In this document: piece after piece, positions 18,430 to 27,689 of the stretch
How positions within the stretch are numbered: the first letter of the stretch is position 1
Layout of the letters: every line of letters starts with the position of its first letter
Assembly: GCF_041435215.1 (NCBI RefSeq)
Contig: NZ_CP108394.1
Span: 186,001 to 250,000 of the forward strand
Direction of reading: 5' to 3'
Source of the DNA: Streptomyces sp. NBC_01314
GTDB taxonomy: Bacteria; Actinomycetota; Actinomycetes; Streptomycetales; Streptomycetaceae
Length of the DNA stretch: 64,000 bases
The notes under the pieces: generated by a model
The model's input: the letters and a program-made list of their open reading frames with translations, nothing else
Database searches by the model: none
What the model was told of the DNA's origin: nothing
Translations under genes and position numbers: made by a program

Positions 18430-18982
18430 AGCCAGAAGCAGTTCTGGGCATGACGCGACGGCGAGGATGCACGCCTGTGCGGGGGTCAGGCCTGGTCGGA
18501 TGAGGTCGGCGAGCTCCTGGTCGACCATGCCGGGGAGTTCCCCGCCGTGCAGCGGGGCCGACGCCATCACCCGCAGGCCCGCGCCGGCGGCGGCCGGGAG
18601 CGGGCCCCGGCCGTGCAGGGCCTGCACGATCGGCGTCATCATCACCAGGCTGACCGGGAGCTGGATGGCGGCCAGGTGGTGCTGTCCGCCGGCGGCTTCG
18701 GCGGCCAGGGCGAGCATCTCCCCCACCGTGAACGCTTCCTCCTCCAGGCCCGCCCATGTGGCGACGCCGTACCCGGTCACGTGCCCGGCTGTGGGCCTCT
18801 TCCTCCAGGGCCTCGAACGCGGCCCTGATCGCCTGGTGCAGGGCTGCGCGGTCGCCGGGATGGGCGCGCTCGGGGTTGTGCAGCAGGACCAGGTCCAGCC
18901 GGTCGCGCCCGAGCTGGGCTCGGTTACGGCAGACCTGCCAGCGCACGTACTGCGGGGCGAGGCTGTGCCGGGCGCTACCCCT
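18430..18982 (-). pseudogene. Aldo/keto reductase fragment
   Basis: Middle part of an aldo/keto reductase, cut by the IS3 element at 18983 on its N-terminal side and fading out near 18430. One frame reads RDRLDLVLLHNPERAHP (the conserved strand with the substrate-pocket His). After a frameshift near 18790 the other frame continues GHVTGYGVATWAG, LAAIQLPVSLVM and LTPAQACILAVASCP. It lacks the N-terminal nucleotide and catalytic region and is dead. Confidence 0.7.
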
Positions 18983-19070
18983 TGAGGTTCCCCCTGCCAG
19001 CCGGACAGCTTGATACTGGGACGGATGGTCCCGGAGGAAGCAGTCACAGGTAGTGAGCAGCAAGAGCAAC

Positions 19071-19358
19071 ATGAGTAAGCGGTACACGGCCGAGTTCAAG
19101 CGGGACGCGGTCGCCTTGGCGTTGTCCTCGGAGAAGACGGTCACCGAGGTCGCGAGGGATCTGGGCGTGAGTCCCGAAGGGCTGCGCGGGTGGGTGAAGC
19201 AGGCGAAGGTCGACCGCGGTGAGGGACCCGCCGGGGCTTTGACCACTGCGGAGCGTGAGGAGTTGGTCCGGCTGCGGCGGAAGGTTCGCGAGCAGGAGGC
19301 CACGATCGAGGTTCTGGGAAAAGCGACCGCCTTCTTCGCGCAGGACAAGATGAGGTAG
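19071..19358 (+). CDS. IS3-family OrfA (HTH protein)
   Basis: 95 residues from ATG 19071 (a GTG at 19053 is in frame and adds six residues). Helix-turn-helix region KRYTAEFKRDAVALALSS and VARDLGVSPEGLRGWVKQ; the C-terminal half is a leucine-zipper-like coiled coil (LVRLRRKVREQEATIEVL). It supplies end recognition for the transposase. Its TAG lies just after the point where the orfB frame (-1) opens. Confidence 0.9.
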   Translation: MSKRYTAEFKRDAVALALSSEKTVTEVARDLGVSPEGLRGWVKQAKVDRGEGPAGALTTAEREELVRLRRKVREQEATIEVLGKATAFFAQDKMR

Positions 19359-20272
19359 ACACCGTGGCACGGTGTCGTTTCATCGATGCGGAGAAGGCAT
19401 CGGAGGGTAATCCTGCAGGTCACAGCGTTGCGTTTCTGTGACGTGTGCTGGGAGTGCCCCGTTCCACCTACTACGCGCACAGGGCGTCACGGCCGGCCCG
19501 GTCGGTGCGGGAGCGGGCCGAGGAGGTGCTGGTGGGCGAGATCCGGGTGCTTCACGCCGGATCTCGCGGCGCCTACGGGGCCCCGCGGATCCACGCCGCC
19601 CTGCGGCGGGCCGGGCGGGTGGTGAACTCCAAGAAGGTCGAGCGGCTGATGCGCAAGCACCGGATCGTCGGGATCACCCGCCGTCGGCGGCGGGGCCTGA
19701 CCCGGCAGGCGAAGCGGGCGGTGTTCGCGCTCGACCTGATCGGCCGGGACTTCACCGCGCCCCGGCCCGGGATACGGCTCGTCGGCGACATGACTGAACT
19801 CAGCACGCTGGAAGGGAAGTTGTATCTGGCGACCTGTATCGATCTCGCGACGCGGGAGGTGGTCGGCTGGGCGATGGCCGACCACCACCGCGCCGAGCTG
19901 CCGGTCGCCGCCTTGCGGATGGCGGCCGGGCGTGGCGGCCTGGAGCAGGGTTGCGTCATGCATACGGATCGCGGCAGCGAGTACACGAGTGACGAATTCC
20001 GCAGCGAAATACGCAAGTTGCGCATGAGGCAGTCGATGGGGCGCGTCGGCTCTTGTTACGATAATGCCGCCGCGGAAAGCTGGTTCGCCATCCTGAAAGC
20101 GGAGATCGGGACGACCATGTGGGAGACCCGCAAGGCCGCCCGGGCCGACGTTTTCCGCTACATCGAGGTCGAGTACAACCGCAGCCGGCTCCGTCGACAC
20201 CCCGACTACGGGTACGTCACCCCGCTCGAAACGAGATCCTTGCTCAGGCAGAACCTCGCCCCGGCAGCGTAA
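19355..20272 (+). pseudogene. IS3-family OrfB transposase with an in-frame TGA
   Basis: The rve-type core is complete: Asp in GDMTELSTLEGKLYLATCID, Asp in MHTDRGSEYTSDEF, Glu in DNAAAESWFAILKAE. In the orfB frame, however, a TGA at 19439-19441 interrupts the start of the protein just before VLGVPRSTYYAHR. Only a product starting at GTG 19445 or later would be continuous, without the usual OrfA-B fusion region. The element is therefore probably immobile on its own. Confidence 0.75.
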
Positions 20273-20305
20273 ACACCCGCTGTCCAGTTCGCGGGGGGAA
20301 CTTCA

Positions 20306-21085
20306 CTTAGCGGACGAGCAGTGGGCGTTGATCGAGCCGATGATCACGGCCTGGAAACAGGACCGGGTGGCACGGTCAGCGACCGGAGATCCCGGATCCT
20401 GCGATCTGTGGGAGATCGTGAACGCGATCTTCTACCAGAACCGGACGGGCTGCCAGTGGCGTTACCTTGCGCATGATCTGCCGTCCTGGTCGGCGGTGTT
20501 CTACTACTTCGGCCTGTGGCGCCAGGACGGGCTCGACCAGCGGATTTCCGAACTCCTGCGCTGCCAGGTGCGGGAGAGAGCGAAGCGATGAGAGGACCCG
20601 TCTATCGTGATCATCGACACCCAGTCCGTCCGCGCGGCAGCAGGTGTCCCGAAGACCATGACGGGGCTGGACGCCAACAAGAAGGTGTCGGGCCGCAAGC
20701 GGGGACTGGCCGTCGACGTTCTGGAGCTGATCATCGGCGTCGTGGTGCCGGCCGCATCCGCCCACGACAACGCGGCCGGCACCGCCCTGCTCGACCTGGC
20801 CGCCGAGCGGTGCGGGATGCGTCTGGAGAACGCACTGGTGGACCAGGGCTTCAAGGACGAAGTCCTCATCCGTGGCGCGTTGTTGGACATCGACGTCGAC
20901 GTCGTCCGCCGCAACGCCGATGACCGGGCAAAGGCTTCGTCCCGCAGCCGAAAAGGTGGATCGTGGAGCAGGTCAACGGCACGTTGATGCTGCACCGCCG
21001 TCTGGCCCGGGAGTACGACCACCGCCCCGACACCTCCGCCTCACCACGGCGAGTCCGTCCTGGCGCGACACCCTCGAGCTGGCCG
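20306..21085 (+). pseudogene. IS5-family transposase remnant
   Basis: The start is missing (cut by the IS3 end) and the readable part begins DEQWALIEPMITAWKQ. A TGA at 20589-20591 breaks the frame before IVIIDTQSVRAAAGVPKTMTG. Near 20930 the frame shifts, after which PQPKRWIVEQVNGTLMLHRRLAREYDH appears in another frame. Three independent lesions make this a decayed copy. Confidence 0.85.
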
Positions 21086-21086
21086 C

Positions 21087-21281
21087 GTGAACATCACCGA
21101 ACTCCTGGCGGGCCTCCAAGCCAAGCACGACCAGACCACGGCCTGGGCCAGTGAACTCCGCGGACGGCACTGTCACGTTGGCTGATCGATCCGAAGATCA
21201 TCCCACCGGTCAGCCAACGTGACAGTGCCCTCGCGGCAGCTGGCCGAGGAAATAGCGCGGCTGGCTGAGGAAGGCAAGTGA
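21087..21281 (+). pseudogene. Short coiled-coil ORF split by a palindromic element
   Basis: GTG 21087 starts NITELLAGLQAKHDQTTAWASELRG. A TGA then occurs inside the inverted-repeat pair at 21166-21229, and the same frame resumes after it as SRQLAEEIARLAEEGK to TGA 21281. Similar small coiled-coil proteins accompany Streptomyces transposons (recalled, not checked). Confidence 0.5.
21166..21229. repeat. 20-bp perfect inverted repeat pair, MITE-like
   Basis: GGCACTGTCACGTTGGCTGA (21166-21185) and its exact complement (21210-21229) around 24 nt. The outer GGCACTG resembles ends of IS6-type elements. It reads like two IS ends with the transposase deleted, and interrupts a small ORF. Confidence 0.6.
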
Positions 21282-21378
21282 CCATCGGCCGCCCTCAGCT
21301 TTGGTGATGTAGGGATGCCGTTAACGAACGGCGAACCAACCGACAAGTAACCCGCCAGTAGCCTGCGGATCGAAGGTT

Positions 21379-21409
21379 GGCCCCCTTGCTGGGACGTAGC
21401 GAGGGGGCC
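21379..21409 (-). terminator. Hairpin after the Tn3-family transposase
   Basis: 12-bp stem (GGCCCCCTTGCT with AGCGAGGGGGCC, one G-T type mismatch) and a 7-nt loop, 20 bp beyond the transposase stop. Confidence 0.65.
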
Positions 21410-21428
21410 GAGTGCTGTGCACTGGTGT

Positions 21429-24400
21429 TCAGGCCGCGGCTGGCTCAGGGTCCGGTTCCTGCGGCACAGGGTGGGCGAACTGGAGGCGGCTGCCCATATT
21501 TAGCCGGACCTCGCCGTAGGGCTGGATGTGCATCCAGAACAGTGGGGTCAGAGCGCGTTTGTCCTCGTCGGTGAGGACGTCGGCCCATTCGGGGTCGGTG
21601 AGCATGTCTTGGATCATGAGGGTGTTCACGAAGACGAGCGCGGTTTGCAGGAGATGGAGCGCGAGGACGGAGAGTACCTGCTGGTCACGGCGATTGGAGG
21701 AGAGTTCGCCGCTCTTGCCGAAGAAGATGATGTCGTTGGCGCCGTTCCAGCCCTCGACGACATTGAGGCCCTCCTGGATCTCGCGCTGGAGGTCGCGGTC
21801 GCGTAGATAGCGGGCGACGAAGATAGTCTTCTGGGCACGCCCGACTTCGAGCATGGCCTGGTAGACGGGGTGGGAGGCGGTGCGGGTGAAGCGCTGCAGG
21901 ATGGCCTCGGTGGAGGCGGTGCCGACCCGGATCGCGGTGGCGTACTTGATGAGCTGGTCGTAGTTGTTCTCGACGACGTCCCAGCGGATCGGGCGGGTCA
22001 TCGCGTCGGTCAGGCGCTCGTAGCTGTCCTCGTCCTCGCGGCTGGGCCGGTACAGCTTGACCTTGTTGATCTGTTTGATGCGCGGCAGCAGGTCGTAGCC
22101 CAGGAGCCTCGTCAGTCCGAACCCGATTTCCGACTGGCCATGCGAATCGACGTAGTTGCCCTCGGCCTGCATCGTCGTGGCGTGCCGCATCATGCCCTCG
22201 ATCGCGGCGGCGACCTCCGAGGCGGTGCAGTTCAGAAGCTGGCTGTGAATGGCCATCGAGCCTTTCTCGATGTGCCAGTACACGAGCACGCCGCGGCCCC
22301 CGTACCGAGAGTGCCACTCGGTGAAGATGTTGCGGTCCCAGGCTTTGAAGTGCGTGGAGTCCGATGCCACGGTGGTCGTGCCCTGTCCCCACACGGTCTC
22401 GGAGCGGACGGCGAAGGTGGCGTTGGCGATCTCGACACCGGCGGCCTTGAGACCGACGGCGGTCAGGTAGCGGCGGGCGGTGTAGCGCAGCTCTTCCTCG
22501 CTGTGCCCATGCTCGCCGGCGGCGACCGAGCTGATCCCCGAGTTGGTGCCGTACGCGTAGGCGATCAGCAGCAGGCGTTCCAGGAGCTTTGCCTCGTCGA
22601 TCGCCTCTCTCGTGCCGATCGGGGCGAGGGCCTTGAGCATCCCGGTGCGCAGGGCGGCTTCCTTCAGGATGTCGATGAGGGCGACGGTGCCCCATTTTTT
22701 GCGGATCGCCTTCTTGAGCTTGCGCAGGTTCTTCGGTTCCTTCTGCGGCTCGGGCTCGGTGAACTTGATCGCCCCGTTGCGGTGCTTGCCGCTGATCGTC
22801 ACCCACGGCAGCTTCGGCAGCCTGGCGTCCAGGGCGGACAGCTCGGTGCGCATCTCGCTTTGGAGCTGGGCGATGAACAGCTTGGCATCGCGCGGCTTGT
22901 TGAGCTTCTCGTAGTACTCCGCGCGCCGGACCTCGAAGTCGTCGGGCAGGTCCTCGTCGGGGTTGCGCCACTTGTCGGCGCCGGCCACCCAGATCTCCTT
23001 GCAGCGCAGCCGGTCGCGCAGGGCCTGGAAGACGCACGCCTCGTACACGGTGCGCATGACGCGCTTGGGCCCCTTGTCGGGGGTGAAGATCGCGAACTCC
23101 ATCCAGTCCTTGCGGACGACGCCGTCGAGCGGGATGGTCTCGCCGAGCGGCAGGTAGGTGGTGGAGGAGTCCTTGTGCCGTTCGATCAGGGCCAGTGCCT
23201 CGATGACGGGCTTGTGTTGGTCGTTGGAGGAGTGGAAGTCGAGTACGCCCAACAGCTTCATCAGGCCGCTGCGGTAGTGGTTGCTGTACGAGGACTTGAA
23301 CACCTCCCGCTTGGAGCGGGCGAACTCCGCGTTGGTGGCCTTCATCTCCGCGACCAGGTCCTTGAGGGTCTTCTCCCCGCCGGCCGCCGGGTAGACCACG
23401 GAGCGGACCGAGCCGTCGGGGGCGCCGAGGGAGGCTTCGGCGATCTTTCCCAGGAGTCCGGACTTGCCGCGGACCTTGGTGAACTCGGCGACGAATGCCT
23501 CGGTCACCTTCTTCTCGGCGCGCGCGTTGATGCGGTGCACGGTGGAGTTCAGCAGTTCCACCAGGGTGTCGGTGATCTCCCGCTGGCGCTGGAACAGCAG
23601 GGCTGCGAGCAGGACGTGCCGTACAGGGTCGTCGAAGCGCCGCAGGTGGCTCGGGGAGGCGGCCGACGCGCGGGCCCGCCAGGCGTTAATGACCTGCACG
23701 CCGATGCCGGTGAACACCGTGGCCGGGACGCCGACGGCACGGACCTACTTGAGCTTCTTGATCTCGTCCAGCAGCGAGTTGAGGCTGACGTTGCCCGGAT
23801 GCGCTTTGATGTCCGAGAGCACCGACTCCACATCGTCTTCGTCCTCTTCCGAGGCGCCGTCGTCCACGGCCGCCCCGTCGCCCGGCTCAGTGTGGTCGCC
23901 GGTCGTCGGGTCGGTGAAGACCAACGCGTCCAGCCGGCGGGGACAGTCCACTTCTCGCGCAAGGCGTGCGGCGACTTCGGCGACGGCCCGCTCGTCGGCC
24001 TGGTGCAGTGCGGAACGGATGATCGAGGTGACTTGGTCCGGGGTCGGGGGCTCGATCAGCTCGTGCCGCATCTGCCGGAACGACTCGGCCCGTACCTGCT
24101 CCTCACGCCGTTCGTCGTGCCAGATCGCGTCCACCAGGTGGGAGACGAGCTTGAGGGTGTCGGTCTTCGAGCACTTGTGCCAGCCGGTCAGGTTCCGCAG
24201 CTCGGTGCGGTGCCGCTGGGCGGTGCGGTCGGTGAAGTCGTAGAACCCCAGCTCCGAGGCCGCGACCCCGGCCTGCTTGGCGACGTGCTCGACCGCGTCG
24301 GGGGGCAGCTCCAGACGGGTCTTGGGGAACCGTCCGCGCCAGGTCAAAAAACTTCAGCTGAACGGCGAAGCCCAGCCTCGTGGACCCGCTCTTGTTTCGT

Positions 24401-24504
24401 AACCAGCCCGCCTTGTCACCGGACAGGGTGAAGTGGTCCACCACCCCGTCCAGACCCAGATCCCGCCCCACCCCAGCCCCTTCCGTCACCCCCGTGATCG
24501 GCAC
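21429..24504 (-). pseudogene. tnpA: Tn3-family transposase TnpA, interrupted by a frameshift and a stop
   Basis: The pieces together give a ~1,020-residue Tn3-family transposase. N-terminus from GTG 24504: VDHFTLSGDKAGWLRNKSGSTRLGFAVQLKFFD. In a T6 run near 24345 the reading moves to a second frame (TWRGRFPKTRLELP). That frame meets a TAG at 23745-23747 after EIKKLK, then continues in the same frame to 21429. The catalytic core is present: TTTVASDSTHFKAWD, GNYVDSHGQSEIGFGLTRLLG and WNGANDIIFFGKSGELSSNRRDQQ. As written the enzyme is split into three. No resolvase gene or certain 38-bp terminal repeats were found beside it, so the transposon is incomplete. Confidence 0.85.
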
Positions 24505-24624
24505 TCGGGCTGGACGGTAGAGGCGGTGCTGTACAGCGGACGCGGATATCCGTGAACCGCCCCGGCACGGCGGCCGGACCTGGTAGAAGGCGTCCGGACG
24601 GGGGCCGTCACTCTCCCGGCCGGG

Positions 24625-25743
24625 TCAGCCGTACATCGCCACGCGGTAGAGAGCCACAAGCGCGTCGTCGATGGGATGGGGCTGCGGCTTGCCGGAGGAG
24701 TCGAGCCTGTTCCACCTCTGCAGGTTCACCGCGACCGCCATCTGCCGCTTGCCGTCGGCACGGGTCATGGCCAGCGCTCCACCACCCCAGACCGTGCCGC
24801 CATGGCCCCAGAAGATGCCCTGACCGGGCCCCTCCATCGGGTGCAGGCCGAGGCCGTAGTCGATCGTCCTTCCCTCTTGGGAGACGACCGGGACAGTGCG
24901 TTGCATCTGCGCCAGCGACGACGGGCTGACGATCTCCCCGGCCAGCAGCATGCCGTAGAAACGGTTGAGGTCCGCAACGGTTGATATCAGCGAGGCCGAC
25001 GGCCCCACCCATGACATGTCGTAGACGCTGTAGTCGCGCGGCGGGTCGATCATGCCGAACCACGCCTCGTAGAGCTTCGAGTGCGGCCCGTCGACGTACG
25101 GTCCGGCGGGGAACTCGGTGTCCCGGAGCCCGGCGCGCTCGATGACGTTCCGGGTGATGTACCGCTCGGCCGTAGTGCCGGTCACCTGTTCCAGGAGTTC
25201 GCCGAGGAGCAGGTAGTTGGTGTTGGAGTACACCCCCGGCGTACTGCCCGGGGTGCCGACAGCAGGTGCGGTGACCCCCATCTCGATCAGTTCAGTGGGG
25301 TGAAACCGCGTGAGCCGGTGGTCGTCCAGGCTCTGGGGTCCGGTGTCCGCGAGGGCGGGGAACGCCTTGAGGGAGGGGTAGGCGTACGGAAGGTACTCGG
25401 CGAGGCTGCTGGTGTGATTGATCAGCATCCGGACCGTGATCGCGTCACCGCGTTCTCCGGGAACCAGCCCCGGAAGGTACCGGCCGATCGATGTGTCGAG
25501 ACCGATCTGACCGCTCTCGACCTGTTGCAGGACCGCGGCGGCGGTGAAGGTCTTGGTGACGCTGCCGACCCGGTGCCGCATGTCGGCGGTGACGGGGCGA
25601 CCGGTGGCGACATCGGCGACCCCGGCGGCACCGCGCCAGACCTGGTCGCCGTCACGCACCTCGGCGAACAGGCCCGGCATCCCGGCGCGGTGGACGTTTT
25701 TGATGGCTGCGTTCAGCGCCGCGGAATCCAGTGGGCTCTTCAC
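24625..25743 (-). CDS. Serine hydrolase, beta-lactamase / DD-peptidase family
   Basis: 372 residues from GTG 25743, which has AAAGGA upstream; the frame is open further upstream, but that DNA is the regulatory gap and the start of tetR. Active-site motifs of class C-type penicillin-recognising enzymes are present: Ser61-x-x-Lys64 in GSVTKT, Tyr172-Ser-Asn174 in VYSNTNY, and His314-Gly-Gly in FWGHGGTVWGG. There is no signal peptide, so it is likely cytoplasmic; substrates could be esters, amides or D-amino-acid peptides. It is transcribed divergently from tetR with an operator-like dyad between them, so it is probably the repressor's target. Confidence 0.85.
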   Translation of the reverse strand: MKSPLDSAALNAAIKNVHRAGMPGLFAEVRDGDQVWRGAAGVADVATGRPVTADMRHRVGSVTKTFTAAAVLQQVESGQIGLDTSIGRYLPGLVPGERGDAITVRMLINHTSSLAEYLPYAYPSLKAFPALADTGPQSLDDHRLTRFHPTELIEMGVTAPAVGTPGSTPGVYSNTNYLLLGELLEQVTGTTAERYITRNVIERAGLRDTEFPAGPYVDGPHSKLYEAWFGMIDPPRDYSVYDMSWVGPSASLISTVADLNRFYGMLLAGEIVSPSSLAQMQRTVPVVSQEGRTIDYGLGLHPMEGPGQGIFWGHGGTVWGGGALAMTRADGKRQMAVAVNLQRWNRLDSSGKPQPHPIDDALVALYRVAMYG

Positions 25744-25868
25744 GTCATGCGTCCTTTCGTATTCCCCGGGGTGAGCTCCGCATCGGTCGCCTGACCCGGA
25801 TAACAGGGCACGAGTGGCACGCTGGCCCGCCTCCTGCCGGGCCGCCCGGCATGCCCATGCCCTCATTA

Positions 25869-25885
25869 TGCACGCGGTGCGTGCA
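25869..25885. promoter_or_regulatory. Probable TetR operator
   Basis: TGCACGCGGTGCGTGCA is a 17-bp dyad (TGCACGC...GCGTGCA) centred in the 187-bp gap between the divergent hydrolase and tetR genes. A further half-site-like AGTGCAT follows at about 25892. Confidence 0.55.
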
Positions 25886-25930
25886 ACGCCAAGTGCATAG
25901 GTTAGGCTGAGATCCGGCGAGAGGAGCAAG

Positions 25931-26590
25931 ATGGCAGGCCGAAGGCGCTGGTCGACCGAAGAGATCCTGGATGCGGCGGCGGAGCTGCTGCGCACGAGCG
26001 ACGCGGATTCGTTCAGCGTGCGCAAGCTAGCCGCAGCCCTCGGGACCGATTCCTCCAGCCTCTACCGGCACTTCCGCAGCAAGACCGAACTGCTGCGTGC
26101 GGTCGCCGACCGGATTCTTCTCGCGGCCATGGACGGCCACCGCCCTGAGGGCGACTGGAAGCAGCGCATCACGGCCCTGGCCCTGCGCGTGAGAGAGGCC
26201 TTCGGCCAGCAGCCCCAGCTCGCCGCGGTCTGGGGACGCTACGCGTCAAGCGGCACCGGTTCCCGGCTGGTCATGGAAGAGGCGCTGCAGGCTCTGCGCG
26301 CGTCGGGACTGCCCGACGAGGAGATCCCGGCGCACTACCACCGGATCGCGGTCCTCATCGCCGCGTTGATCGCCTCCGAGGCCGGGGCCAGCACCGTCAC
26401 CCCCGAAGAATACGAACAGGGCATGGAGCTGTTCCGCGTCGCGGTACTCGGCGCCGACCCCGAACGCTTCCCGGCCCTGGCCCACTTCGCCCGCGAGGTC
26501 CGCCCCCTCGGGGTGGACCGCCGCGCCGCGTTCGAAGAGATCCTCGCCGCCCAACTCGCCCACATCGAGGCCGCAATCTGCCCGAGCTAG
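25931..26590 (+). CDS. TetR/AcrR family transcriptional regulator
   Basis: 219 residues. The N-terminal HTH is typical: TEEILDAAAELLRTSDADSFSVRKLAAALGTDSSSLYRHFRSKTELLRAV. The C-terminal ligand-binding region is helical. GAGGAG lies 6 bases before the ATG. Divergent from the serine hydrolase; likely represses that gene and itself through the dyad at 25869-25885. The ligand is unknown. Confidence 0.9.
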   Translation: MAGRRRWSTEEILDAAAELLRTSDADSFSVRKLAAALGTDSSSLYRHFRSKTELLRAVADRILLAAMDGHRPEGDWKQRITALALRVREAFGQQPQLAAVWGRYASSGTGSRLVMEEALQALRASGLPDEEIPAHYHRIAVLIAALIASEAGASTVTPEEYEQGMELFRVAVLGADPERFPALAHFAREVRPLGVDRRAAFEEILAAQLAHIEAAICPS

Positions 26591-26606
26591 CCGACTGGCT
26601 CGGGAG

Positions 26607-26632
26607 TGTCGGCAAACGATCGTTTGCCGACA
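26607..26632. repeat. 26-bp perfect palindrome after tetR
   Basis: A 26-bp sequence identical to its own complement (TGTCGGCAAACGA then its mirror), 17 bp after the tetR stop and 43 bp before the left end of the Tn7-like element. With no loop it could be a terminator hairpin or a dimer-binding site. Confidence 0.6.
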
Positions 26633-26674
26633 CCCGGACGATGCTGCCCGTGACGTGAGCCAGGGGGATGCACC

Positions 26675-26850
26675 TGTCCCGTCTCACGTGATCCCGTCCC
26701 TTTATCACCGTGTCTTGTCGGATTCGCTGCTGGTCTCATCTGGTGGTGTCCGTGCGGGGTGACGTGACACAACGAGTCTCACTGGATCGTGTCCGTCGGA
26801 CTGCTTTGTCTCCGCGGTTCGTGTATGCGGGGCCGTTCCGTCTCACCTGA
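26675..26850 (+). repeat. Left-end TnsB-type binding sites
   Basis: Four copies of GTCTCA in one orientation, at about 26681, 26733, 26776 and 26840. The second and third share a longer form: GTCTCA, then eight variable bases, then GTGTCCG. The first forms the tip of the element. Confidence 0.7.
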
Positions 26851-26948
26851 CTTTCGCCCGCGAGGGCGGTTTGGGGCGGTTTTCCTGACTGGCTCGGCTG
26901 TTGCTGTGGCTCCCTCGTAATCAGCGTCCGTACAGCGTCGAGGGGGGT

Positions 26949-27689
26949 GTGGCGGTGGCCTTGTCGGAGGGGCCCGAGGGGTTCGAGGTCGAGTACTTCG
27001 ATGCCGATGGGGTACGCCGTCGGGTCGGGCTGGCCGAGTGCTGGGCAGAGCCGTCCGGGCGGCTGCCGCCGGTTCGTACGGTGCGGACATATCCGGGGCA
27101 GAAGTCGGTGACGCGGCAGTACTGGGCCGCGACGACGCGGGGTCCTCTGCTGGTGGAGTCGCATCTTGAGCGTCACCACGCGATGCTGCTGGACTTCGAT
27201 CCGCAGGTGACGGGGCTGGCCACCCAGCCGTTCCGGCTGTTCTGGCCCACACGCCGGGGGCGGCACGGGCACGTGCCGGACTTCTTCGCCCGCCGCGCGG
27301 ACGGGGAGGGTCTGGTGGTCGACGTCCGTCCGGACGACCGCATCGAACCGGATGACGCGGAGGCGTTCGCGGCGACCGCGCGGGCCTGCGAGCTGGCCGG
27401 ATGGCGGTTTTCTCGGGTGGGGGCGGTTGATGCGGTGCTGCTGGCGAATGTGAAGTGGCTGGCGGGCTACCGTCATCCCCGCTACGACCGGCCGGAGCTG
27501 AGGCAGTCCCTGCTGGAGGTGTTCGCAGCACCGGAAGCGCTGTTCGCGGGGGTGGGCCGGGTCGGCGACCGGCTGGAGGTGCTTCCTGTCCTCTATCACC
27601 TGCTTTGGCGGCAGCTCCTCCATGTCGACCTGGACAAGGGGATGTTGGGGCCTGACAGCGTGGTCGGACCTGCGGAGCCTGTTCGGTGA
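26949..27689 (+). CDS. tnsA: TnsA-like endonuclease of a Tn7-like transposon
   Basis: About 246 residues from GTG 26949; TTG 26901 is an alternative. It has the TnsA nuclease layout: Glu in LVESHLERHHAMLLDFDPQV (about residues 69-88), the QPF strand, PDFF (Asp at about 111) and VVDVRP (about 123-128, position of the third motif, where Arg stands instead of the usual Lys or Gln). TnsA cuts the 5' strands at transposon ends so that TnsB can excise the element. The C-terminal part (about 180-246) resembles the TnsB/C-contacting region by position only. Overlaps the next gene by 4 bp. Confidence 0.8.
   Translation: MAVALSEGPEGFEVEYFDADGVRRRVGLAECWAEPSGRLPPVRTVRTYPGQKSVTRQYWAATTRGPLLVESHLERHHAMLLDFDPQVTGLATQPFRLFWPTRRGRHGHVPDFFARRADGEGLVVDVRPDDRIEPDDAEAFAATARACELAGWRFSRVGAVDAVLLANVKWLAGYRHPRYDRPELRQSLLEVFAAPEALFAGVGRVGDRLEVLPVLYHLLWRQLLHVDLDKGMLGPDSVVGPAEPVR

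Larger units (their letters stand above)
18983..20305 (+). mobile_element. IS3-family insertion sequence
   Basis: 1,323 bp with imperfect 27-bp inverted repeats: the left begins TGAGGTTCCCCC and ends GGACAGC; the right is the complement of TGAAGTTCCCCC...GGACAGC. It contains orfA and orfB in the usual 0/-1 arrangement. Flanking DNA differs on the two sides (aldo/keto reductase left, IS5 transposase right), so it sits at a rearranged junction. Confidence 0.85.

Noticed and set aside
21870..24431. 853-codon plus-strand frame
   Set aside because: Antisense shadow of the Tn3-family transposase.
24625..26025. 466-residue version of the serine hydrolase
   Set aside because: The extra N-terminus would run through the operator and into the divergent tetR coding sequence; GTG 25743 has a ribosome site.
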